Shown here one piece after another: positions 11,241 to 22,715 of a stretch of DNA of 64,000 bases. The DNA comes from Lasioglossum baleicum (Eukaryota > Arthropoda > Insecta > Hymenoptera > Halictidae). A program made the translations under genes and the position numbers. Where the stretch lies: NCBI RefSeq assembly GCF_051020765.1, contig NC_134935.1, positions 5,705,579-5,769,578 of the forward strand, read 5' to 3'. The stretch's first letter is position 1. Every line of letters starts with the position of its first letter. The notes beneath the pieces are model-generated. The model saw only the letters and a list, made by a program, of their open reading frames with translations. It searched no databases and had not been told where the DNA came from.

Positions 11241-14200
11241 CCAAAAACGTGTATTTGTTTGAAATTTTAATTCGCACCACTTTCATGATCACCGGTAGAT
11301 GCAGATATTGTTAGAGTTACCATCAGCATCTTTTTGCTTCGTGCGTGTAATCAAAACAAGTGACTGAAGTGCCGGATTGTCCGAGTTCTACTATATTATG
11401 ATTTGTGTTATCATTTGTCGGATATTTTGGAAGTTCCGGTGTATACAGGGAACATTGAAAGTACTATGAAAGAAAGGAGAATTATCGATCAGCGTCCGCG
11501 AAACAGACGAAAACTGACTGGAACCGTGTTCCGGAGCAGACACACAGTGTAGAAAGCACGAATTAGCGTTGACGAATAGTCATTAGCGCGAACTGTTAAC
11601 GAGCCTTCGAGCAGATGCGAGCATTCAGGGTCCAAGTAGCAACAAAGAGGCTGCCGGGCGCGGCTGCACGCTTCTGCCTCGACATCTGCAACCTTTTGCC
11701 CTCGCCTGCGACGAGACCTTGCTGATCTCGCTCCTTTACGGCCGAGTCCCGTTCAAGGGTTCGGATAATCCATTTAGCCGAGGAGAATGCCTGAGAGAAA
11801 AATTCCTTGCGGAGAGAAGTGTCAAGTTTTCTATCCGTAAAACCTTGATTCCATGATGGCCACGGAGAACCAGGAAGATCGCTATTTACCAAGAGAGGAG
11901 GCAGGCTAAACTTCTCTAATACGGCATCCATTAAAAGATTAAAAATTAATTTTAATCCCGACTAAAAATTCTTTGACTAAAATTGAACACGTTTTCTATT
12001 CTACTATTATTAAGGCATTTCTACGATAAAGGAATTTTTCTGGGCAAAAATAAAATTAGAAAAATATTCTTCTTCTAATGGATTTTCGAGTTCTATAAAA
12101 ATCCGAGTTTTTAAATTCTATAAACATTGCTATTGAAGTCTTTACATCATCTCCGTGTCTATATTGCTTATTTTCTCTAAGATAAAGTTTAAGAGGTGAC
12201 GTGAAGAATGAAAGAATAACGAAACCATGAAAACAAAGTTTCACGAGCACATTTCACATGTACCAAACTAATATTATCGTTTTCATAATTTTCCCGAATT
12301 CCCTCGCGACTGCACCAGTGCTTAATAAACGTAAGTGCGAGACGGCCCTTGGATCGGGCAGCGTTTCGGTTTATTGTCGAGACTTGAACGCGTGGCAACC
12401 GTTTAGGCAATATTCGTTTAAAGTCGGCACAGCCGGAGGCAAGTCGCGCAGAAACGATAAAAAAAAAGCGGCGCAGAGATAGAGGACTGGCAATAAGTAT
12501 TGGACGGAACGACGATAAAGTGGGAACGTGTAAGGGGGTGGCTCAATAAAACGGGAGAAAAACGGATCGGAAGGGCTAAATGCTGACGGCGCGGGCCGTC
12601 GGATGCGGCCAGACGCCATTCCCATAAACATAACCCGCGTAGCCGACGTAAAACATAAAACGGCTGAAAGAATGATGGTGGACGGGCTCCGTCGGCACAA
12701 TGGGTCCATTCACGGGATACGCGCGGCGCCGTTTAAGCGTCGTTATCACAATACACGGAAAAAACCTTCGAAATCCGCTTCGCCGCTCCCTCTGATCGAC
12801 AACCTTGAAAATAGGCGAATCGGATTCCGTTAGAATGTTAGATAGTGATTGTTATTTCAACATTTTATATGAAATTCAGTTAGCGCTAATATCCTTCTCA
12901 TTTAAATATCTCGAAACAAGAAATATAGGGTAAAGGTAAATACCAGTTACCCTGAAAGGTATACAAACTTTTTACAAATTAATAACAATAACATGAAGTA
13001 TATCTAGTGTTACTTTATTTTAAAAAATAAAAAGATTGATTTTTTCCCGTTCGTATATAAATCAAAAGTATTACAATAATTTTTGTTTAAGACGTAGAAA
13101 ACACTAGATAAGAACCTTGTTCCCAGACAACGCAATTTTCTCTAAAATTGACTAGTTGTAGTACAATAAAGAAATTTGCAGTTCGATGAGTGAATACGTT
13201 GACTACGATGGTGCTTGCTTGGATCAATATGTTCTATGTACATATCTGGAAAAAGTTCGTTTAACGTTACTGTTAGAAATCTGACATTTCATCTGTGCAA
13301 ACCTAGTACATATGTATGTAGTTACATTTTTGAAGGAAGATAGCACATTAACGGGAGTCGCAAAGGAATTATATCGCGGGCTCCATCGGGGCAGTCTTTG
13401 AGATGAAAATTCGGCTTCGGAAGCCTCGTTTCCTCGGCCATTTTCCACTTTGTCGGCTTTCTTTCGGTGCTTTTCTTGCGACGCGGCTACGCGAGGCTCC
13501 CCTGAAACTGGCTGACGAACGGCCGCCGCTAATTAACTCGCAATGCCACCCGACTAATTGGACTCGTTCCATAATTAACCGTGGCCAAGTTTAATCGGCT
13601 TGTGTTCTCGTCGCGTCGCTCTCCCGATATCTTGAGACGAAAATTCGCGTCGGGATTCCACGTCGAAAGTTTCTCGTCTCTTATTAAAGGCAGAACTACA
13701 AGTCGTCGTTCCGAGCTTTATACATATTATATGCCGTATCTTGCACTCTTGATCAATTTTTATTTGCCATAAAAATCTCGCACCTCGTTCGCAGGATGCC
13801 GACGAGCAAATTGTGTCAGTTAATCTTTATTAATGCGTAATTACACCCACTTGATCGGCGCCGACAGAAAAATCACGCAGATTAGCAAGTCAGCGTAAAC
13901 GAAGTCCGGTCTATTTCTTCGAGACACATATTATTTCGATATCGGGAACATGCGCACGAGCAAACCGATCGAAAGCCTACTTACTCCGGTTTTTTCCATA
14001 TAATTGGACAAGAAAGCGATCAAAAGCAATATCGTCGGGAGTGCAGTCGCGCGAGATACAGCTAATTAACACAGATTTCGCGACCCACATAATCGTTCGT
14101 TAACCGGAAACCGTCGAGTGGTCCAACTGGTTCGAAAACGACGAAGAAACGTCGTCGTTAATTATCGTCTTTGTTTGTCCACGGCCAACGATGTTCTTAC

Positions 14201-15125
14201 AAAGAGTACTCTAATTTCAGTGGACTCATTAAATGTTAGGTGGTTGCATATGAATCACCGATTTCTGTATGCAAATTTTCTGAAGCGTTTCAATAAAAAA
14301 ATTACTATTATTATTAATTACGATGCTTGTAGATGTCGTGTTAGTTGTAAGAGAGATAATTGATGCTCAGGAGCGTACACATCTCTAATAAAAATTTTTA
14401 AATATTTACTTTTGATTATATTTCGTGGAGATACCTTGCTCTTTCCGATAGCCCCAATGCAACAGCTATTCAGTTGGTTTATTTGCCACAAATTGAGTAC
14501 TTACATGACGATTTTGGTTTGGTACACCAGCATGTAAGATTAAAATTGTCAGGATCAAGAATTTTTCAGGCTAATCATGATGAATCACGTCAAGAAATCT
14601 TTTCCATTAAAAATGACGTGTCCGGTTCAACTTCTGTTTTATTTTCCTCGTGCGATACCGTCGTTTTCGGCAGTTATTCTTAGATTAGTCTGTGTCGCGG
14701 AAAGATATGTCGCCGTCTCGCTTAGCCGATGATACAACGAAGCGATAAACGCGCGACGGCGTCGTGATGATTCAACGACAAATCCGTGATTCATAATCCG
14801 CGGCTCTCGATCGTACGTGACACTTTTATAGACGGAGGCGCGGTTCTGCGCGGTTCTACGCGTTTCGATCTTGATTTACAAGTGGCACGGTGCGAGATTA
14901 ATCCATGGAGTAGAAACTCGGCTCTCCATCGTCCACGGTGAAACCGTGAATCTCGATCCGCGATATCATCGTGACGTCGTTCCTTTGAAGGATCGTCGGA
15001 ACTACGATACCACTTAATCGTTGATATACGAGCGCTATATCTCTATAGAGAAACGATTGGTTAATCAATTGCCAGGAGTAATGGAAGAGAACTCCAGAAC
15101 ATCGCGCGTTTAAACTGCAATGTGT
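11241..15125. other. Non-coding stretch, no gene recognised
   Basis: GC-rich patches at 11500-11930, 12300-12830 and 13370-13700 carry several short ORFs on both strands; AT-rich DNA lies between. A short palindromic piece, GGGTAAAGGTAAATACCAG then TTACCCT, sits at 12930-12955. An ORF at 14474-14683 has no recognisable domain. Nothing else was identified. Confidence 0.5.
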
Positions 15126-15126
15126 A

Positions 15127-15274
15127 GACTGCGGATATCTTTATGCATTTATGAAGAAATTCATTGGGTCAAATATAAAACAGTAATGTTGTTTTTAATG
15201 TAACAAGTTTTACTTTATTCCTGCTTTCCACAATCAATGCAGAATATTTTTATTTTGCTTAAAGATCCGCAGTC
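15127..15274. mobile_element. MITE family GACTGCGG, complete copy, B to A
   Basis: It starts GACTGCGGATATCTTTATGC, ends GATCCGCAGTC, and is flanked by TA on both sides (15125-15126 and 15275-15276), as expected for Tc1/mariner-type insertion. The 148 bp copy reads from end B to end A; end A carries the TTCCTGCTTTCCACAATCAA segment. It is non-coding. Confidence 0.88.
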
Positions 15275-15276
15275 TA

Positions 15277-16442
15277 ATAATGTGTAATGTAGAACAACAG
15301 TCCTTTGGTGATCGAGATAGAAGAAAAATTTTAGAAGCTTGAACTAATAGAACCGAATTCCATGCTGGTCTAAATTGAATAGATCTGACGATCGTTATGA
15401 AGAGCAACCACACAAATATTGGAACGACGCATATGACATTCAGCCAATCAGACACAGTGATCGACAAGTTATTGAATCGATTCTTGGCGGTAAATTCGAA
15501 TTGACGAAGTGCCATACCCGACAGAACACATCCAATTGAATACCATTTACAGATATGGTAAGAACATTGACATTCAATGCAAATTTGCTTTGTCTTTTCT
15601 TTTGATCGAAACTGTGCGCTGCGAGCATATTTACTTTTATGAAGAATGTTTTTTCAAATCCTGAGATCATAAAAATGCGAGAATAATTGACAATCTTGTG
15701 GGCCTCGCCAACGAGAATACATTCTCATTGAATTGCACAAATTTTTTTCAAGGGAAAGTATTTATTTCTACACATTTTAAAACGTACATCCGGTTATGGA
15801 TACATTTAGCCTATAAATCGGGGGGAAAAATCATTCTCGCGTTTTTTAATCTCATCGGGAACAAATACCACAGTGAAATGTGCGCCCGCAGTAATTTGCA
15901 CATTTACTCTAGAGGATCCAGGGTAAAGACGTGAACGAGCGACGACTATGGCGCGGCGGTGCTAGAGCTATAGCCACCGCGGAAGTGATCGAACGAGCCA
16001 GACCGACAGTTTCGTGTGTATCGGAGTGTGAGAACGACAAGGAGTCTCCGATAATGTTTATCCAGTCGTTCGTGTCGGTGACCCCGTGGTCGTTGCATAA
16101 TCAGACCCCGAGGAACTAGTTTCACGAACTCGGAACACAGACCATTTAGACTGTGCGAGGAAGTTCCGCGGCGCTGACCGTGTGAATCATCGGTCCGCGA
16201 GCAAAAGTATCTCGACGGGCGAGAGTTTCCCCTTGATTCGAACCGAGCCATTCACAGGGTCAAAAGCGACTCGCTTAATATGCCGTCGTTATTGGCCAGA
16301 ATCACGGAATTACCTGACCCATCGGTAATTCAATGCATTTCTGAAGTTACAGCTCTCGTCGGAATTTAGGAATCCAATACCGGCCCCGGGAATCCGCGAA
16401 TTTCTCTATCGGCAGGTTTCCACTTGAACATACACATACTCG
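15277..16442. other. Non-coding stretch, GC-rich from 15,920
   Basis: AT-rich up to 15900, then a GC-richer part to 16260 with short overlapping ORFs and no recognised product. This part could be regulatory or an untranslated exon, but I cannot support either from sequence alone. Confidence 0.5.
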
Positions 16443-16570
16443 ACGTTCCCGTATCGCCGGAAGGCGCCTAATATCGGACAGTAGCTATTTAACATTTCAA
16501 ACTTTACCGAGCTGTTGCATCGTGCAAGTTGCAGAGGCACTAAAACAAACAATAATCACGTTTCATCTGG
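16443..16570 (+). mobile_element. Degenerate left end of the pogo-like element
   Basis: GGCGCCTAATATCGGACAGT, then TAAAACAAACAA further on, line up in order with the subterminal sequence of the pogo-like elements at 25242 and 31437 (GGCACCTAGTATCGGACATG; TAAAACAAACGA). The terminal GGGGAGTTCCCCTAG is eroded to GTTCCCGTATCG. This is an older, decayed copy of the same family. Confidence 0.5.
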
Positions 16571-16772
16571 TTCCTGCCGCGTGTGCACCAGTGTCGTCAC
16601 ATCAACACTTGTGTCCCCACTCTACTTTCCCCTTCCACGACGCTGTTCCCCACACTTCCGCCGCAACTAGCGAATGGTTTATTAGTCTTTTAAGTCGGTC
16701 CAAGGGCATTTTTGCACACCAACGTAATTTTCTCTCCTAAAATCTGGCGACACAATCTTTCACTTATTAGCA

Positions 16773-16972
16773 GACTGCGGATCTTTATGCAAAATAAAAA
16801 TATTCTGCATTGATTGTGGGAAGCAGGAATAAAATAAAAAAAATTAATTTCATCCCTTAATGACTTTGTTACGTTCAAACCAACATTACGATATTCTTGA
16901 ATATTTCTAATCTAATACTGTTTTAAGTTTCACCCTACTAATTTCTTCAGAAATGCATAAAGATCCACAGTC
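16773..16972. mobile_element. MITE family GACTGCGG, near-complete copy, A to B
   Basis: A 200 bp copy starting GACTGCGGATCTTTATGCAA and ending ATGCATAAAGATCCACAGTC, followed by TA; the left flank is CA instead of TA, one substitution away. After the shared ~20 bp TIR, the left side continues into the end A segment ATTGTGGGAAGCAGGAATAA. It is nearly identical over most of its length to 53560-53750. Confidence 0.85.
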
Positions 16973-17256
16973 TACCCATCAGTTGCCCTCTAAAAAATTC
17001 CCAATAGCACATTGTTAGATAGTCAAGGCCTGGAGCAATTTGTTTCAGGTAAATGGACTTGTACATGGGCGCTCGCTAAAATTTCGCTCGCACAAGTTGA
17101 GTTCCCGTGAGCGGAGTTCTACCGTATTCATACTGAAAGGAAGAACACCGATGTGAAACCATCGGGAGATATTACCCGTGGGAAGAGCGTCGAGCCGTGA
17201 ACATCATCAGCGACGCGCGACGCGGATCGTCGTGTTAGGCTCTGGGCAAACTGGAG

Positions 17257-17427
17257 ATGGATAGTCACTGTCGAGCTATAAAGGGACGACAAATGAGAAG
17301 GGACATCGTCCAGGATAATCCTTCGAGCGGAGAGAAGGGCGGCACCGGCTCTATGTCGTCGAAGAATGGTAGCCTGCCTCCTTTGGACGGTCGTCTGGTC
17401 TCGCGGAGACCTTTAAACACCGTGTAA
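17257..17427 (+). CDS. Small ORF, 56 codons, unrecognised
   Basis: An ATG in a good insect start context (GGAGATGG) opens a 56-codon frame that ends at TAA. The predicted peptide is hydrophilic and basic, with a Ser/Gly/Lys stretch (residues about 24-38) and a C-terminal part reading LPPLDGRLVSRRPLNTV. Its composition is more protein-like than that of most frames nearby. A possible splice donor (GTAAAG at 17424) overlaps the last codons, so it could be a first coding exon that continues elsewhere. A tiny ATG-TGA frame lies upstream near 17151. I do not recognise the product, and a chance ORF in a GC-rich patch remains quite possible. Confidence 0.22.
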   Translation: MDSHCRAIKGRQMRRDIVQDNPSSGEKGGTGSMSSKNGSLPPLDGRLVSRRPLNTV

Positions 17428-18005
17428 AGAGAGAATTTTCAGTGGGCAGGCCCGGCCAGCCGGAAAGGTCGCTCACACTTTACATTCCTGATGCCCCGTT
17501 GAATTTTAATGCTCCACATTCGAACGCTTCCTAGAAGCCGGCCTCAACCGGCCAAGCCTCCGCCCGTTGATGAACGCACAGGGGATCCATGTTTTCGGCC
17601 GATATTTAAGCTCCGAAGAGCTAAGGAGCCGCGACAACCAATGTATTCCGGAATATTTCTCGGCGAAGAGCTGTTACGCGTCATTATTTATGCATTTCTG
17701 GGGACTCGAGAAATTGGGCTAATGCTCTTAAGGGCTCCCACACCTACCGAGCTGGGACTCATGCCGCCATTCCCGACGCTACCTGGTCCCGTCTGTTTAG
17801 TCATGGATAGATTTAATCCAACTTTCTGTTGACAAACTGCAACCCCTCGACTGGAAATATTTATCGCGTCGTGGAAACACACGGGCACGTAGTCGGCCAT
17901 TTCCGTGAACTAGGTGGAACTAATTCGACAATTTTCGTGTCATGAAATATGTTACAACTGTCCGAGGCTTTTTGTAAGCTGATGCAACCCGTGTTATAAT
18001 TTTCT
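17428..18005. other. Non-coding stretch, no gene recognised
   Basis: GC-rich with overlapping ORFs on both strands (17509-17832 plus, 17688-17900 minus) that show no domain. No transposon ends seen. Confidence 0.5.
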
Positions 18006-18009
18006 TTGA

Positions 18010-18155
18010 AACATGCATTTATTTAATAAGGTTATTTATTCATAAGTAAAGTGAAATATAATATTGTAACGTTGATTTTAACGTAACAAAGTCATTAGGG
18101 GATGAAATTAATGTCTATTTCAGAATATTTTTATTTTTCATAAAGATCCGCGGTC
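18010..18155. mobile_element. MITE family GACTGCGG, left end eroded
   Basis: The right part, CAGAATATTTTTATTTTTCA then TAAAGATCCGCGGTC plus TA, is end A of the family. Inside, AACGTAACAAAGTCATTAGG and GATGAAATTAAT match, inverted, the interior of the copy at 16773. The left terminus is not recognisable, so the start is approximate. Confidence 0.65.
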
Positions 18156-18157
18156 TA

Positions 18158-19280
18158 TTTATAAGGTTTCCGAATTTGAATTAAGGTTTAATAACTAAAT
18201 ACATACATAAATCTCATGGGTCGATTGTAGTTGACTGGGAAATGTATCCTGTGGCTATTCGCTATCAATTCTAACGTTCGCAACTTGATACAATATTTGA
18301 TAGCTTAATGATAATGAAATTCAGTGTTTACTTCCCGTGCAACGTTATCGGAAAAAGATTGAGAATAGATTTCGATGGTTAATTATTATCAGTGGCTGGA
18401 TCACGGGACACGTGACAGAAGTCTCGAAGTGGTGTCCGATGACACTCAAATCGTTCTGGAGATATTGCAGCCGACCGTGTCTAATTCTCACGTTCGGTCT
18501 GCTTGTGACCGAACAACGAGCACAAAGCGAACGATTTCCGGAGAAGATAGTCTCGTTACTTTACTGTAGCTACTCTCTGTATTTAAAATTCCGCGGACAT
18601 AGTCGGGAAAGTTGGTTTTCAAATAACGCGACGAGTATAACTCGCGAGCAAAACGAGCAAATCATGAGCAAAACGAGTCTGCACGCATAATTGCGAAGAG
18701 ACACGAAGCTCGGTCACGCGAGTCTCATTGGATGATACTCGCGTTGGAAAAAAATGCCAGGCCGGCGTAAAGTGCGACGTGCCTCAATTACAGCATTTAT
18801 AAAACGCGACGATGAAGCGGCCGGCGTGTGCGTAGGGCTACGCGGAGTGCGTTATCGCGCAATGCCGTTGGCCTGGCAATAGACTTAATCAAGAGACTGC
18901 ACGTCCACCTATTAATAGAGTAACCGTTATGGCGTGTGCCTCGACGCACGATAATCCGATGATGTAAACCTCCTTCCCGTCTCCCCGTTTCGCGCGTCCA
19001 ACCTGATCGGACCCACCCGACTTCTTTTCGGGCCCCTTCCTATCCCGAGGATTATTCATGATCGAAGGGGCCCGACCAAAAATGGTCAGGCAGGTCTCCG
19101 CGGCTCTCTTATCGATTTAACAACCGCCTGGAATGCATCGCGTTGCGTCACGGACACTATGCGGCCCCTCTCTCTCTCTCTCTTCCTCCCTCCTTCTCGC
19201 TCCCTCTCTCCCTATCGCGAGCTGTCAGCGAATCCTGCGTGGAAGGCTTCGCGGGAGTCTTTTTTCGCGATTTAACTCTT
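18158..19280. other. Non-coding stretch, no gene recognised
   Basis: Contains a pyrimidine-rich CT tract at about 19160-19210 and GC-rich DNA with short ORFs that have no recognisable product. Confidence 0.5.
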
Positions 19281-19484
19281 TCAACACTGACGGGACGTGC
19301 TTCAAGCCGGATTCTCGTGTAACAAGTTGATGAAACTCATTTCTTTTTGCGCCAGTCAGAGATACGGTTGAAAAATGTGCTCTCAAACTTTCGAATTCAA
19401 TTTGAAAAATAACACTGCCGCGACAGCACTTGCTTCGAAGGGGATTCTCGTGTTATACGTTGATGACAATTAATTTCTTTTGAT
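19281..19484. repeat. Degenerate direct repeat, about 75 bp units
   Basis: Unit 19281-19353 and unit 19411-19484 share, in order, AACACTG, a GCTTC core, GGATTCTCGTGT, GTTGATGA and ATTTCTTTT. The intervening 57 bases are unrelated. It looks like an old local duplication. Confidence 0.5.
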
Positions 19485-19537
19485 ATAGGGTGAACCTCGA
19501 ATCGTGATCAGTAGAAAATGTTTTTATCAGGTACATA

Positions 19538-20575
19538 TAGCATCAACAAAATTTTTAAAAATGACTAATAGTCTTTCTGAATGTTAGTCATAGCGAAATC
19601 CAGTGGGTGTGCAAAGTGTTCGTACACCTTTTAAAAACTAATAACTTCTTTATAATTGTATCAAACGACCTCATTTTGTTATAATCAATTAGAAGCATTG
19701 GTGTACGAAGTGATATGCAAAAAAGATTTTCCAAAAATTATAATTTACAAGGTTACATGCAAAAATAAAAAAGGCATTTTTTGAAACTCTTTTATTTCGG
19801 TCTCTAATGAAAATTTAAAATATATGTTTTGTAGATCTATAATAGTTATACATATGCTGAAAATTTCAACGAAATCGGTTGACGTAGGAAAAAATGACAC
19901 GCATCGAAAGATGTACGATTCTGTGGATTTTAATCAGAAATTGATCAAAAGTCGTGTAAAATTACGATTTTCACCATTTTTAACCGCTTGTAGCTCGCGT
20001 GTATGTTAATCGATTTCGATGAAATTATCAGCATGTCTGTAACTATTATAGATCTACAAAACATACATTTTAAATTTTCTTTAAGGGCCCCAATAAAGAA
20101 GTTTTAAAAAATCCCTTTTTTATTTTTGCATGTAACCTTGTAAATTAAAAATTTCTGGAACATCTTTTTTGCATATCATTTCGTAAACCAATGCTTCTAA
20201 TTGATTATAAAAAATCAAATCGTTTGGTACAATTATAAAAAAGTTATTAGTTCTTAAAAGGTGTACGAATACGTTGTACACCCACTGTAGTCATTAGTCA
20301 AAACTTTTTGATTAGCTAGTGATAACTAAATGGCAAATAATTAGTCACAGCTGTAAGCAATCGTTAGCTATTGCTTATTAGTGAATTAGTAGTTGATGAT
20401 CAGTCATCAATCTTTAATCATCGGTCACTATTGTACGATTAATGTACATTAATATTATTAATTAATTATCACTAACTCATCAAAAAGTTTTGACTATTTT
20501 GCTATGACTAACATTCAAGAAGACTATTAGTCATTTTTAAATATTAGTTGATTATTGCCCAACTCTGTAGCATGA
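19538..20575. mobile_element. Foldback hAT MITE split by a nested element
   Basis: The outer element is 19546-20567. Its right end, TTGATTATTGCCCAACTCTG, and interior match the intact copy at 58955-59312. The flanks are TAGCATCA (19538-19545) and TAGCATGA (20568-20575), an 8 bp target duplication with one change. The left terminus has lost its CAGAGTTGGGC, leaving ACAAAATTTTTAAAAATGAC. At 19600/20288 the outer sequence is interrupted by the long-TIR element listed next; removing it restores the order seen in the intact copy. Confidence 0.85.
19601..20287. mobile_element. Long-TIR palindromic element nested in hAT MITE
   Basis: A 687 bp element starts CAGTGGGTGTGCAAAGTG and ends CGTTGTACACCCACTG. 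The two halves are inverted repeats for roughly 300 bp each: GCAAAAATAAAAAAGG on the left is mirrored by CCTTTTTTATTTTTGC on the right, and AGATCTATAATAGTTA by TAACTATTATAGATCT. The right flank is TA and the left is TC, where the uninterrupted copy at 58955 has TA, consistent with Tc1/mariner insertion at TA. It encodes no transposase. Transcribed, it would form a very long hairpin. Confidence 0.85.
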
Positions 20576-20751
20576 TTTCAAGAGAGCTTCCACGCGATTA
20601 ATGTCTTCCTAACATATTCCTATTTGCGCAAGCCATTTTCTAAAAATCAGATGAAGGGAAAAGTATGTCTTGCTGACTGGACAAGGTCTCACGGTAAAAA
20701 TAAAATAAAAATATTGATGTTGCAATATGATCGCAAAGTCTACGCGTCAAT

Positions 20752-21834
20752 CAGTGGCGGACCAAGGCAAGTGGGAGCCCTAAGCGGTCAAAATTTCGGG
20801 GCCCCCTCCCCAACAAAAAGTTTCAAGAAAACGCTCATTAAGTTATAAACAAAAAGGAAAAGTAATCAGAAATTCCATACCATAAGACATTAAATAAATT
20901 TATTAAAAAGCATACGTACATTTTACACATTTTTTATTTTATATGAATTTCCGTCTTGCTTTGTTTCTTGCAAATTCATGAATTATTTTGGCAGTATCAA
21001 TTCGGCTTAAAATTTTCTGCTCATATACAGAATAGCCACATATTATTTAGCCTTTCTTCTCCCATAGTGCTCCTTAAATAATTTTTTACACGCTTTAAAA
21101 CAGAAAACGATCTTCCTCCTGACGCATTAGATAACGGAATTGTTAAAAAAAAATTCAATAATAATTCAACATTCGGAAATGTGCAAGGCATTTCAATGGC
21201 TGCTCGATAGATGTCTGGTGTGGTTTTTATGCTGTCCTCGTTTTATTTCAGAAACATTAAAAAATGGTCACATTCATCTTCAATAGTACAAACATCAATA
21301 TCATTTTTGTAAATATCCTTCAACTTATTCATCGCGATCTTTTTTTCTTCTTTTGATAAATTCAAATCAAAAAATATTCGAAAAGGCTTTACCAACAACT
21401 TCATACGCTTGAATTCTACGAGATAGTTCTGCCTTGATGTTATCACATACAACATAAAATGAATTGACCATAAAATGTTCTCTTATTGTAAATTCATATC
21501 CGACTTCTTTGTTTTCATCAAAAAACATTTTTCTCTTTTTGTGTCTGCGAGTTTGTCCTTCTTCTACATTAAATAATAGCCCTGAAAAATCAGTTGCCTC
21601 TTTTTCCACTTTTTCAAATTCTTCTCTGAAATTATTTATAAAATAATTTATATTTATATTGTAAATACGTATATTTACAATATGTATTTATTATTTATAT
21701 TAGATTTTTTCGATTATTTTATGGAGGGTTTTTCGAACCTTTTCGGTCATTTCCAAAATCTTTAAGTTGAGATATTTTAAGAGCTCGGGGCCTCCCGCCA
21801 CCGCTTAGTCCGCGTACCGTTAGATCCGCCTCTG
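20752..21834 (-). mobile_element. hAT transposon, internally deleted
   Basis: Termini are CAGTGGCGGACC on the left and GGATCCGCCTCTG-type sequence on the right (read here as GATCCGCCTCTG), the TIR style known for hAT elements. The 8 bp target duplication GCGTCAAT is exact (20744-20751 and 21835-21842). Inside is the 3' part of a transposase gene on the minus strand (separate entry). At 1083 bp it is much shorter than an autonomous hAT element, so the 5' coding half has been lost. Confidence 0.9.
21021..21609 (-). pseudogene. hAT transposase C-terminal remnant
   Basis: The frame from 21609 down includes RRHKKRKMFFDEN and AELSRRIQAYEVV, which resemble the ZMYM1-like/hAT transposase central region. 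It is interrupted by a frameshift near 21370-21455; the continuing frame (21455 to 21021) has one in-frame stop at 21243-21245. It then reads the hAT C-terminal dimerisation region, with FPNVELLLNFFLTIP, GRSFSVLKRVKNYLRS and GEERLNNM visible. The BED-finger and most of the RNase H-like catalytic core are absent. It is a dead fragment inside the 20752-21834 element. Confidence 0.85.
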
Positions 21835-21842
21835 GCGTCAAT

Positions 21843-22607
21843 AATAAATCATTATGTCAATTCATCATTAATAGAATCGTTTAAAGAGTCCATCGTCGAT
21901 CAATTCACCGGTAGCTAATCCGAGATAAGCTACCTGGAAGAGCATTCGCGGTGGCAACGGCAGGCACGTGTTTTTATTTTCTCAGAATTGCCAGTAACAG
22001 GAGAGGGATGACGGGTATCTGCCACGGCAGCAGCCAGATTTCAGCCCGTAATTCCATTTCGGTCTGGCAAGCGATCAACGGAAGCGCGTTCGCCCGTAGT
22101 ATGTAGCTCGGCGCCTCGGCATGCTAGCCTTTTAGTTGGCCGCGTTATTTTTGGGGGTTGATGTAAACCGGCTGCACGCCTTCCACGATGATGGAACATC
22201 GCTTCTCTTTTTCGTTTTTCTCCGTTTTGCAAACCGCAACAACGCGGCCGTGCACCGTTCACTGCCGACCACCGACCACCGACAACCGTGAGGTCATCGT
22301 CTACGAACATCGGAAGAAACGGATGTTTAACCAAGATAGAATGATTGCGGTTCTCCCGGAGAAACCGATGACTCACGAATGACACCGTTGATCCCGTGAC
22401 TTCACCCGGTCTCCCGTGCAACCACCTTCGAGATTGGACTAGGATCGGATTGTTCTGAACATTTTTTTTTAACTTTCACGATCCTGTTCATTTTGCTGTT
22501 TAATTGTTTTTGTGCGTACCAATATACTCACAGAACACATTAAATGTAAGTACCTTTAACTTCAATGCGAAATCTGCACTTTTCCTATTCTTCCTGAAGT
22601 TCTCGAT
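21843..22607. other. Non-coding stretch, no gene recognised
   Basis: GC-rich between 21950 and 22430, with overlapping ORFs on both strands (22041-22421 minus, 22188-22382 plus) lacking any recognisable domain. Confidence 0.5.
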
Positions 22608-22715
22608 TTTTTATAACCAGTATTTTCATCTTAGAAACGTGAATTAATTACACTACATGCACATCTGGGTATTTGACATCTGCTCGATTTATCTCAGAAT
22701 TTTCGCATCTGATTA
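22608..22715 (+). repeat. Dispersed repeat, copy 1
   Basis: GTGAATTAATTAC, ATCTGGGTATTTGACATCTG and CAGAATTTTCGC occur here in the same order and spacing as at 37848-37962. Similarity is moderate over about 110 bp. No transposon ends are visible and the class is unknown. Confidence 0.6.
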
